NCBI RefSeq assembly: GCF_027587375.1
Contig: NZ_JAMXIC010000018.1
Location: forward strand, 1-64,000
Length of the DNA: 64,000 nt
Direction: 5' to 3'
Source: Arthrobacter sp. B2a2-09
Lineage (GTDB): Bacteria > Actinomycetota > Actinomycetes > Actinomycetales > Micrococcaceae
Shown: piece after piece, positions 51,501-58,065 of the stretch
How positions within the stretch are numbered: position 1 is the stretch's first letter
How the letters are laid out: every line of letters starts with the position of its first letter
Position numbers and translations under genes: made by a program
Notes under the pieces: model-generated
Seen by the model: the letters and a program-made list of their open reading frames with translations, nothing else
What the model was told of the DNA's origin: nothing
Database searches by the model: none

Positions 51501-52698
51501 CGACGCCGGCCAGCCCGATTTCGCCCAGCTCGCCGTGAGGCAGGGCACGGTCCTGGGCAGGATCCAGGATGACCGCCGAATAGCCGGGCAGGGGTTTGCC
51601 CAGGGTCACGGGTTTGCCGGGCTCCGCCGTGCCCCAGGTGGCTGTCACCGTCGCTTCGGTGGGCCCGTAGACATTCAAGAAGCGCCGGCCGGGCCGGTAC
51701 CAACGCTCCACAAGGTCCTCCGGGCAGGCTTCACCGGAGACGAGCAGGAACCGCAGCCCGGGCACGTCGTCGTCGAGCGTGGCGAGCAGGGTCGGCACGC
51801 AGCAAAGGGCGGTGATGTTCCGGGCCTCGATGAATTCGGCAAGGTCTGTCCCCAGAAGGTTGTTCCCGGGCGGCCGGGGCACCAAGGTGGCCCCCACCAT
51901 CCAGGGCACCCAGATCTCCTCCACGGAGAAATCGAAAGCCGTTGTCATGCCCTGGTAGACCCGGTCGCGGGAATCGTAGCCGTAGGTTTCGGCGGCAATC
52001 CGGACGAAGTGGCAGATGCTGGCGTGCGCTATGGCCACGCCCTTTGGCCGTCCGGTGGATCCCGAGGTGTAGATGATGTAGGCCAGTCCGTTGGCCGGGG
52101 ACGTCTGCCCCGCCCAAGCCAGGCGGGAGGGTTCAAACGCGGCAATGTGATGGTCCTCCTTGTCGACGCGAATCGCGAGGGCCGCAGTTCCGGCCAGGAG
52201 GCTGTCCGCGAGGCGGGAGACAGTCAGGATCATGGTGACGTCGGCGTCGGCGGCAATGTAGGCGATTCTTTCGGAAGGGAACGCCGGGTCGAGGGGCACG
52301 TAGACGGCATGGGCCTTGAGGACGGCAAGCATGCTGACATAGGACCGCACCGCGTCATCGAACAGCAGGGCGATTCTGTCGCCGGGGCTTACCCCAAGGG
52401 CAACGAGGTAGTGGGCGAGCCGGTTGGCCCGGGCGTCCAGTTCTTCGTAGCTGAGCGAACCATCCGCCGTTTCCACGGCCGGATGACGGCCGCGGCCTTC
52501 GGCTCGTTGCCGGTCGCACCGGTCCTCGAAGAGCTCCTCAAGCCGCTCGCCGGGGCTCCACCGGATGGCACTGCCCGCCATGGCGTCGCCCGGGGCGGTG
52601 CCGAGCAGGACCGGGGCACCATCCCTCAGATGGATCATGGATCCGGCGCTTGTGGCCGCTCCGCCGGGGGTCCGGTCTTGGTCCACATGCCTTCCCAT
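48565..52698 (-). CDS. Pls-like poly(amino acid) synthetase (A-T-[2TM-C]x3)
   Basis: 1377-residue single-module membrane NRPS with the architecture of epsilon-poly-L-lysine synthetase. Adenylation domain about 50-550: YTSGSTGRPKG (208 on), FDFSVEEIW (255 on), NVYGPTEATVTATWG, YRTGDLGRF, MVSGKADRSSLP. Carrier domain 570-640 with the pantetheine Ser602 (DLGANSLL). Then six membrane helices in pairs (about 668-692/706-734, 903-929/941-977, 1157-1187/1190-1214) alternating with three hexapeptide-rich soluble domains (about 770-890, 1035-1130, 1250-1370). There is no thioesterase. My alignment gives the selectivity code D-F-E-C-L-S-V-V-T-K; the acidic third position fits a cationic amino acid. With the upstream aminotransferase and aspartokinase, the likely monomer is 2,4-diaminobutyrate; lysine is the alternative. 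AGGAGGGGA precedes the ATG. Confidence 0.88.
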   Translation of the reverse strand: MGRHVDQDRTPGGAATSAGSMIHLRDGAPVLLGTAPGDAMAGSAIRWSPGERLEELFEDRCDRQRAEGRGRHPAVETADGSLSYEELDARANRLAHYLVALGVSPGDRIALLFDDAVRSYVSMLAVLKAHAVYVPLDPAFPSERIAYIAADADVTMILTVSRLADSLLAGTAALAIRVDKEDHHIAAFEPSRLAWAGQTSPANGLAYIIYTSGSTGRPKGVAIAHASICHFVRIAAETYGYDSRDRVYQGMTTAFDFSVEEIWVPWMVGATLVPRPPGNNLLGTDLAEFIEARNITALCCVPTLLATLDDDVPGLRFLLVSGEACPEDLVERWYRPGRRFLNVYGPTEATVTATWGTAEPGKPVTLGKPLPGYSAVILDPAQDRALPHGELGEIGLAGVGLARGYINRPELTERAFIPDFLALEDNPSHRIYRTGDLGRFNDHDEIEYHGRTDTQVKVRGYRIELSEIENVLLQMPGIAMAVVKTWEPEPGITELAAYYTLHQNVPAVEGGDIRAWLRERLPAYMVPGYFQSLPTMPMMVSGKADRSSLPDPTGPRAVSTDFADTRPVTPTERILAPALAAALQLERVSTAANFFNDLGANSLLMAHFCANVRKEANSPSVSMREVYAHPTIAALAAALDAANDHALSPAEGRGSAIAEPFLRVGTGQYLLCGVLQAIVALAYGYIVLLIPLAGEQWIGGSRQPGALVARSVAVGTISFIALAAIPIVLKWALIGRWKTEEIPLWSLRYVRFWFVKTLVNTSPLRVFVGTPIFPLYLRALGAKVGPRVTILSSRIPACTDLLTVGADTVIRRDCTFNCYRAHAGRIQTGPVTLGRNVLIGELTTLDIDTAMGDDAQLGHSSCLHRFQSVPPGGAWAGSPAEPTTTSYRRAGQATSGTPRRASFSFWTVVVHVVMVSSIGLGAIDVVLASLPTGETNPAKPLFWQALLLISAVLLFGSILAAFALAATLPRLLALLLVPGKDYPLYGVRFGLLRTAQRLTNLKALLQLSGDSSLIVYYLNVLGYHQPDMVQTGSNFGVGLKHDSPTLTTVGSGTMVSDGLSIINADYSNTAFRLSPAIIGARSFFGNNIAYPAGARMGDNCLLGTKTMVPLEGPLREGVGLLGSPPFEIPRTVDRDSTFERFRTAEELRRRIPAKNLHNTMTVIFYLLARWAELYVILLAAWASQAYLPTAGGLAAVAAVGTMVVTTGALMVLVERASLGFGRLSPTFCSIYEVPFWRHERYWKLGAGGIVQMFNGTPLKPVIWRVLGVRMGKKVFDDGCGIPERTLVSIGDYCTLNAYAVAQCHSMEDGAFKLDAITLDTGCTLGVGAFIHYGTTMHEGSELEADSFLMKGEDVPAGGIFGGNPARQLTGQAVPGLL

Positions 52699-52725
52699 AG
52701 TCCCCTCCTGGTCCTGTGCCCGGCC

Positions 52726-54180
52726 CTATTGGGCCGCATCGCTCGTGGTCCCGTGGCCTGCAAAGGCGCCGTGTTTGGCAATTGAACTTGGTACGGCAAT
52801 GGAACTTTGTCCTGAAATGGAACTTTGTTCGGCAATGGCAGCCAGCAGCAGCTCGCAAGCGGCATCGACGAGTTCTTCCGTGATGTTCAGCGGAGGCAGG
52901 AGCCTGACCACGCAGTCGTCCCGGCCGCCGCATTCGAGTATCAGGCCCAGCTCCAGGGCATTTCGCTGCACTGCATGGGCCAAGTCCCCGGCGGGACGGC
53001 CTGTCACCGGATCGGCGAGCTCAATTCCCCACATCAGGCCCCGCCCCCGTACCTCACGCACCCAGGGGTTGCCGGTCAAGGGCTCGAGAAGCCTGCCAAT
53101 CTGCGCACCGCGGCTGCGGACGTTGCCCAGGACGTCGTCGCGCCGGATGATCTCGACGGCTGCGGCCCCCGCGGCGAAGGCCAGCTGGTTTCCCCGGAAT
53201 GTCCCGGTGTGGGCACCGGGGAGCCAACGGTCAAGGTCCTTGTTGTAAATGATCAAAGCAACGGGGAGGCCTATTCCGCTGAGGGCCTTGGATGCGACGA
53301 TGACATCGGGCTCGATCCCGTACTGCTCGAACGCGAACCAGGTCCCGGTGCGCCCGCACCCGGTCTGGATCTCATCGATAATCAACGGGATACCCAGCTC
53401 ACGGGTCACCCTGCGCACGGTCCGCGCGAATTCGACGGTGGCTGGTACAACTCCCCCCTCGCCTTGAACCATTTCCATGATGACGGCCGCGGGACGCGCG
53501 ATGCCCCCGAGCGGGTCTTTGAGCGAATTTTCGAGGAACTGAACACAATTGGTCAAACAGGTCTCCGGGTGCAGGCCTACCGGACACCGTGTGCAGTACG
53601 AGAAGGGGAAGAAGTGCACTCCTGGCATCCCGTTCGCCACCGGCTGCTTCTGTTCAACCAGTCCGGTCAACGCCATTCCCGCCGCGCTGCTGCCATGGAA
53701 TCCTCCCTGGAAGGACACGATGTCCCCGCGCCCGGTGGCCGTCTTGCACAATTTGATGGCGGCATCCACGGCATTTGCACCCGTCGGTCCGCAGAAGTGG
53801 ATCTTCATCCGATCCGCGAGATCCCAGGGAAGCATCGACAGCTGTGCCCTCATGAAGGCATCCTTCGCCGGCGTCGGGAAATCAAGCCCATGGCTCAATC
53901 TGCCCACCTGCCCCGCCACGACTTCCACCAGTTCCGGATGGCTGTGCCCGAGGGACAAAACCCCGGCACCGGCCAGGAAATCAATGAAGACATTGTCATC
54001 GACGTCCCGCACAAAGGCTCCGAAGCCCTCGGCAATCGCGATGGGAAGATGCCGCGGATAGGTGCGGGCATTGGATTCGTGGAGTTCCTGGCGCGCCAAC
54101 AATTCGGCAGATCTGGGTCCTGGAAGTGGCCCGTTTACATGTGCCGAGGTCAAGGTGGCCTGCTGCGGGCGAGTTTTCAT
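52726..54180 (-). CDS. Diaminobutyrate--2-oxoglutarate aminotransferase
   Basis: Class III PLP aminotransferase, 484 residues from ATG 54180, predicted to aminate aspartate semialdehyde to L-2,4-diaminobutyrate with glutamate. Motifs: HFCGPTGANAVDAAIKLCK, SFQGGFHGSSAAGMALTG, LIIDEIQTGCGRTGTWFAFE (Asp269) and VIVASKALSG (PLP Lys298). A four-cysteine stretch (Cys196, 199, 208, 212) could bind metal. No ectA or ectC accompanies it, so it is not an ectoine gene; the Pls-like synthetase follows after 27 bases. The C-terminus carries three imperfect six-residue repeats (IAEQSS, ISGQSS, IAVPSS). Another GTG lies 10 codons upstream. Confidence 0.87.
   Translation of the reverse strand: MKTRPQQATLTSAHVNGPLPGPRSAELLARQELHESNARTYPRHLPIAIAEGFGAFVRDVDDNVFIDFLAGAGVLSLGHSHPELVEVVAGQVGRLSHGLDFPTPAKDAFMRAQLSMLPWDLADRMKIHFCGPTGANAVDAAIKLCKTATGRGDIVSFQGGFHGSSAAGMALTGLVEQKQPVANGMPGVHFFPFSYCTRCPVGLHPETCLTNCVQFLENSLKDPLGGIARPAAVIMEMVQGEGGVVPATVEFARTVRRVTRELGIPLIIDEIQTGCGRTGTWFAFEQYGIEPDVIVASKALSGIGLPVALIIYNKDLDRWLPGAHTGTFRGNQLAFAAGAAAVEIIRRDDVLGNVRSRGAQIGRLLEPLTGNPWVREVRGRGLMWGIELADPVTGRPAGDLAHAVQRNALELGLILECGGRDDCVVRLLPPLNITEELVDAACELLLAAIAEQSSISGQSSIAVPSSIAKHGAFAGHGTTSDAAQ
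52783..52836 (-). repeat. Three 18-bp tandem repeats in the aminotransferase 3' end
   Basis: Units 52819-52836, 52801-52818 and 52783-52800 (coding order) encode IAEQSS, ISGQSS and IAVPSS. They extend the C-terminus beyond the catalytic fold, in frame, and probably arose by slippage. Confidence 0.85.
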
Positions 54181-54292
54181 GGCGATCGGGTCCTTATCCC
54201 GTGGATCCACGAAGGCGGATCAACGACTGAAGCGCTTCCCGTGGCCAGTGCTTTTGCCACGGGGAGAATCGGGCCGCGGTGCTGCGGCCGCG

Positions 54293-55714
54293 CTACGGCG
54301 TAGTGGTGGCCCCCTCTCCCGCATGGTCCAGCCCGAAGGCCAAGCGCACGGCGCGCCCTGCGTCCTCAAGCACGGCCGCGCGGATAACGACGTCGATGCG
54401 CATGTCCGACGCCGAGATCAGCTCGATCTCGACACCCGCGTCCGAAAGGGCCTTGAAGAGCCGCGAAAACACCTGGGCGTCGGTGCGCATGCCCAGCCCG
54501 ACCAGCGACAGTTTGCCGATTTGGCCGTCGTATTGGAGGTCCACGAAGCCGATGGCCCCTTGGGCGGCGGACAGGGCAGCACGGACACGGAATCCGTCCC
54601 GGCTGGGAACCGCCAGCGAAATGTCGCTCCCGCCGGCGCGCGCGGACGAGGTGTTTTGAACGACCATGTCAACCTGGACGTCCGCATCGGCAAGAAGCCC
54701 GAAAATTTCTGCGGACTTTCCCACGCCGTCCGCGACTCCTAATACCGTCAGCTTCGCCACGGACTCGTCGCAGAGAACTGCAGAGACCAGTGGCTGCTCA
54801 ACTGCCGGAGCCCGTTCCCAGACCGGTTTGTGGTCCCACTCCGCCTCCTGGTCCTTGCTTGGGAGGATCAGGGTTCCAAGGGCACGGTTGAAGGAGGAGC
54901 GCACATGGATGGGAACGCCGAAACGGCGGGCATACTCAAGGCATCTGGCATGCAGGACTTTGGAACCGGACGCAGCCAACTCCAGCATTTCCTCGTTTGA
55001 AATGACGTCGATTTTCCGCGCGCGGGGAACGATCCGCGGGTCAGCGGTATAAACGCCATCAACGTCGGTATAGATTTCGCACATACCGGCGCCCAACGCG
55101 GCGGCCAAGGCTACGGCCGTAATGTCTGAACCGCCCCGGCCCAGCGTGGTGACCTCTCTCTTCTTGAGGCCCTTTCCCTGGAAACCAGCCACGATGGCAA
55201 CTTCTTCGCGCTTCAAGCAAGCGCGGATATGGTGCGGATCAACGTTGACGATGTGCGCCTTGCCGTGGATGCCATCGGTAATCAGCCCGGCTTTCTTTCC
55301 GCTGAACGTCCGGGAAGGAACACCGAGATCCGCGAGTGCAATCGCCAAGAGCGTCACCGAGATCCGTTCACCCGTGGTCAGCAGCGTGTCAAGTTCGCCG
55401 GCGGGAGGCTTGGGGCTGAGGGACACGGCGAGGTCAAGCAGCTCGTCGGTGGTGTCGCCCATGGCCGAGACCACCACCACCAGCGGATGTCCGGCCTCGC
55501 GGGTCTCGGCGATCCGCCGGGCCACGCGCTTGATGGCTGCCGCATCCGCTACGGAGGAGCCCCCGTATTTCTGCACTATGAGGTCCCGGGATCGAAGCTT
55601 TGTACGCGTACGTAGCGCCAAATGTTCGAGACCGGACAACTGTTCTGGTCCGTCTACCTCCGGATGCTGACGGTCTGCTGGTAAATCCCGAATGCTGACT
55701 GTCTGCTGGTACAT
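54293..55714 (-). CDS. Aspartokinase of the polymer cluster
   Basis: Phosphorylates aspartate, first step toward aspartate semialdehyde and diaminobutyrate. 473 residues from ATG 55714 (AGGAGG at good spacing). The kinase proper starts near residue 45 with LIVQKYGGSSVADA; VVVVSAMGDTTDELLDL, TLGRGGSDITAVALAAAL and EIYTDVDGVYTADPR follow, then two ACT domains. Residue 110 (ELDTLLTTGERIS) is Thr where actinobacterial Ask has Met68; in the Corynebacterium feedback segment QNVSSVEDGTTDIT, ours reads QNTSSARAGGSDIS, with Ser at positions equivalent to 308 and 311. The N-terminal extension of about 44 residues includes a 28-bp out-of-frame duplication. Likely a second, dedicated aspartokinase. Confidence 0.9.
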   Translation of the reverse strand: MYQQTVSIRDLPADRQHPEVDGPEQLSGLEHLALRTRTKLRSRDLIVQKYGGSSVADAAAIKRVARRIAETREAGHPLVVVVSAMGDTTDELLDLAVSLSPKPPAGELDTLLTTGERISVTLLAIALADLGVPSRTFSGKKAGLITDGIHGKAHIVNVDPHHIRACLKREEVAIVAGFQGKGLKKREVTTLGRGGSDITAVALAAALGAGMCEIYTDVDGVYTADPRIVPRARKIDVISNEEMLELAASGSKVLHARCLEYARRFGVPIHVRSSFNRALGTLILPSKDQEAEWDHKPVWERAPAVEQPLVSAVLCDESVAKLTVLGVADGVGKSAEIFGLLADADVQVDMVVQNTSSARAGGSDISLAVPSRDGFRVRAALSAAQGAIGFVDLQYDGQIGKLSLVGLGMRTDAQVFSRLFKALSDAGVEIELISASDMRIDVVIRAAVLEDAGRAVRLAFGLDHAGEGATTTP

Positions 55715-55716
55715 GG
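55661..55716 (-). repeat. 28-bp tandem duplication at the aspartokinase start
   Basis: 55661-55688 and 55689-55716 match at all but about five positions. Since 28 is not a multiple of three, the two copies are read in different frames (YQQTVSIRD, then LPADRQHPEV). The ATG start lies in the upstream copy. Confidence 0.88.
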
Positions 55717-55758
55717 AGCCTCCTGGAGCCCGCATACCCCCCTGCCGATCTTACAACG

Positions 55759-55789
55759 TATATACTTCGCCAGCGGTTCACTCAGGCAA
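55759..55789 (-). promoter_or_regulatory. Candidate promoter of the polymer cluster
   Basis: TATATA (55759-55764) with TTGCCT (55784-55789) 19 bases upstream, facing the aspartokinase. Transcription would start about 38 bases before its ATG. The spacing is long but the -10 is the most AT-rich in the area. Confidence 0.45.
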
Positions 55790-55819
55790 CAAAAAGTGGC
55801 CTTCAGAACGTCAGCGAGA

Positions 55820-55874
55820 GTCAAGATTTTCCGGAAATTCACTATCTTGACGTTCGTCACAAGAGTGATACGAT
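55820..55874 (+). promoter_or_regulatory. kynA promoter and palindromic operator candidate
   Basis: TTGACG (55847-55852), 16-base spacer, TACGAT (55869-55874), then 6 bases to the kynA ATG: a leaderless promoter. GTCAAGAT (55820-55827) and ATCTTGAC (55844-55851) form an inverted repeat with a central TTTCCGGAAA palindrome, overlapping the -35. It is a plausible site for the PaaX-type regulator encoded downstream. Confidence 0.6.
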
Positions 55875-55880
55875 TGACGC

Positions 55881-56765
55881 ATGGAAAACCGCACCGGCCA
55901 CTCTGCACAAAGCATCAGGGCCCAAAGCATCAGGCCCATCGAGGATTCGGTCCGCACCGACTTCAGCCAGGCCATGTCCTACGGGGGGTATCTGGACCTT
56001 GACCGCCTCCTCACTGCCCAGCACCCGTTGAGCACCCCGGAACACCATGACGAATTGCTGTTCATCATCCAGCACCAGACCAGCGAACTGTGGCTCAAGC
56101 TCATCCTGCATGAACTGCTTGAAGCCCGCCGGCTCCTTGATGCGGACAACCTCGCCAAGGCCCTCAAATGCATCGCACGCGTCAAGGCGATCCAGCGGAC
56201 CATGACCGAGCAGTGGTCTGTCCTGGGCACGCTCACTCCGCGCGAGTACTCCGAATTCCGGCGCTTCCTGGGCAGTTCGTCAGGTTTCCAGTCCCACCAG
56301 TACCGCGGCGTCGAGTTCCTGCTGGGCAACAAGAACCGCGACATGCTCCGGGTCTTCGAGAGCGATCCGGCGGCGCACAGCCAGCTCAGCACCCTCCTGG
56401 AGGAGCCGACCCTCTACGACGCCTTCCTCGCTGTGTTGGCGCGGGCCGGCTATGCCGTTCCCGCCGACATCCTGGAACGTGACACGAGCGAACCGTGGAC
56501 GTTCCAGAAGGACCTGGTCCCTGTCTTCCAGGAGATCTACGAATCGGAAGCCACGCCATGGGGTTTCTATGAGGCGTGCGAAGACCTCGTAGACATTGAG
56601 GACAACTTCCACGCCTGGCGCTTCCGCCACTTGCGTACGGTGCAACGAACTATCGGATTCAAGGTGGGCACGGGCGGCTCCTCAGGCGTCGACTTCCTCA
56701 AGCGGGCCCTTGACCTGACTTTCTTCCCGGAGCTCTACGCAGTCCGCACCGAGATCGGCAACTGA
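55881..56765 (+). CDS. kynA: Tryptophan 2,3-dioxygenase
   Basis: Heme dioxygenase that opens the tryptophan indole ring to N-formylkynurenine, 294 residues. Signatures: MSYGGYLDLDRLLTAQHP, DELLFIIQHQTSELWLKLIL (contains the substrate-binding and heme-proximal surroundings), FLGSSSGFQSHQYRGVEFLL, and HLRTVQRTIGFKVGTGGSSG near the C-terminus with the heme His. Start matches the predicted transcription start. First gene of a kynA-kynU-regulator operon. Confidence 0.96.
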   Translation: MENRTGHSAQSIRAQSIRPIEDSVRTDFSQAMSYGGYLDLDRLLTAQHPLSTPEHHDELLFIIQHQTSELWLKLILHELLEARRLLDADNLAKALKCIARVKAIQRTMTEQWSVLGTLTPREYSEFRRFLGSSSGFQSHQYRGVEFLLGNKNRDMLRVFESDPAAHSQLSTLLEEPTLYDAFLAVLARAGYAVPADILERDTSEPWTFQKDLVPVFQEIYESEATPWGFYEACEDLVDIEDNFHAWRFRHLRTVQRTIGFKVGTGGSSGVDFLKRALDLTFFPELYAVRTEIGN

Positions 56766-56826
56766 GCCCCCCAACGGCAAAAGCAACACTTCCAGCAACC
56801 GCAGTCGAATTTTCTTCAGGAGAGAC

Positions 56827-58065
56827 ATGAACAGCGCGCAGCAAACGCAACGGCCGACGTCGGCAGAACTCGACGCCGCCGATCCCCTCGCCGAGCAGCG
56901 TGAGGCCTTCTACTCCCCGGCGGATGGTCAGCTCACCGCTTACCTGGACGGGAACTCGCTCGGCCGGCCGCTCAAGGCGACGTCGGCGAAGCTGGCGTCA
57001 TTCGTCCAGGACGCCTGGGGCAGCCGCCTCATCCGTGGCTGGGACGAACAGTGGATGGACGAGCCCACCGCGGTGGGCGACCGGATCGGCGTCGTCGCCC
57101 TGGGCGCGGCCGCTGGCCAGGTCACCGTGGGAGATTCCACTTCCGTGATGCTCTACAAGCTCATCCGGGCAGCGGTGGACGCGCAGCCGGGCCGCGACGA
57201 GATTGTGGTGGACCGGGACAACTTCCCCACGGACCGTTTCATCATCGAGGGCATCGCCGCGGAGAAGGGCGCCACCATCAAGTGGGTCGCCTCCAACCCG
57301 GCCAGCGGCGTCACGACCACGGACCTTGAGGGACTACTCGGCGAGCGGACCGCCGTCGTGGTGCTCAGCCACGTGGCTTACCGTTCCGGTTTCCTGGCGG
57401 ATGCCGCGGCGATCACCGCGATGGTCAAGGAAGCCGGAGCGCTCATGCTCTGGGACCTGTGCCACTCGGTAGGCTCGGTGCCCCTCGAACTGGACGCCTG
57501 GGGTGTGGACCTTGCTGTTGGCTGCACGTACAAGTACCTCAATGGCGGCCCGGGCTCCCCCGCGTTCGCCTACGTCAACGCTTCGCAGCAGGACCGTCTG
57601 CAACAGCCCATTTGGGGCTGGATGGGCGCCGACAACCCCTTCGGCATGACAGAGAGCTACAAACCGGCAAAAGGGATCCGAAGCTTCATCACCGGCACTC
57701 CCCCGGTGCTGGCCATGCAGCCGCTCAAGGACATGGTTGAGCTGATTGCCTCAGTGGGTATGGATGCCGTGCGGGAGAAGTCCATCAAGCTCACGGAGTA
57801 CGCAGCTGCCTTGGCTGAGGACATGTTGGTTCCCCTTGGCGTCGAGATTGTCAGTCCGCGCAACACCGCAGAGCGTGGCTCGCACATCACAGTGGACCAT
57901 CCCTTGTTCGCCGAGGTGACCCAGACTCTTTGGGAACGGGGTGTCATTCCCGATTTCCGTCCGCCGCACGGACTGCGGATCGGCCTCTCGCCGCTCAGCA
58001 CCAGCTACGCGGAGGTCGAGCTGGGAGTGACCGCCATCCGGGACGCCCTCGCCGAACTCCTGTGA
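56827..58065 (+). CDS. kynU: Kynureninase
   Basis: PLP enzyme cleaving kynurenine to anthranilate and alanine, 412 residues. AYLDGNSLGRPLKATSAKLA near the N-terminus, LWDLCHSVGSVPLELDAWGV with PLP-binding Asp, and AVGCTYKYLNGGPGSPAFAY with the PLP lysine (TYKYLN). AGGAGA precedes the ATG. A formamidase (kynB) is not adjacent and must be supplied elsewhere. The stop overlaps the regulator's GTG start (GTGA). Confidence 0.95.
   Translation: MNSAQQTQRPTSAELDAADPLAEQREAFYSPADGQLTAYLDGNSLGRPLKATSAKLASFVQDAWGSRLIRGWDEQWMDEPTAVGDRIGVVALGAAAGQVTVGDSTSVMLYKLIRAAVDAQPGRDEIVVDRDNFPTDRFIIEGIAAEKGATIKWVASNPASGVTTTDLEGLLGERTAVVVLSHVAYRSGFLADAAAITAMVKEAGALMLWDLCHSVGSVPLELDAWGVDLAVGCTYKYLNGGPGSPAFAYVNASQQDRLQQPIWGWMGADNPFGMTESYKPAKGIRSFITGTPPVLAMQPLKDMVELIASVGMDAVREKSIKLTEYAAALAEDMLVPLGVEIVSPRNTAERGSHITVDHPLFAEVTQTLWERGVIPDFRPPHGLRIGLSPLSTSYAEVELGVTAIRDALAELL

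Noticed and set aside
48565..52698. Plain epsilon-poly-lysine synthetase
   Set aside because: Architecture fits, but a dedicated DABA aminotransferase upstream would be pointless for lysine; kept only as an alternative.
48565..54180. Ectoine biosynthesis
   Set aside because: The aminotransferase resembles EctB, but ectA and ectC are absent and a Pls-like synthetase follows instead.
55654..55908. 84-codon minus-strand frame across the kynA-aspartokinase gap
   Set aside because: Runs through both promoters and the duplication in another frame; no RBS or family match.
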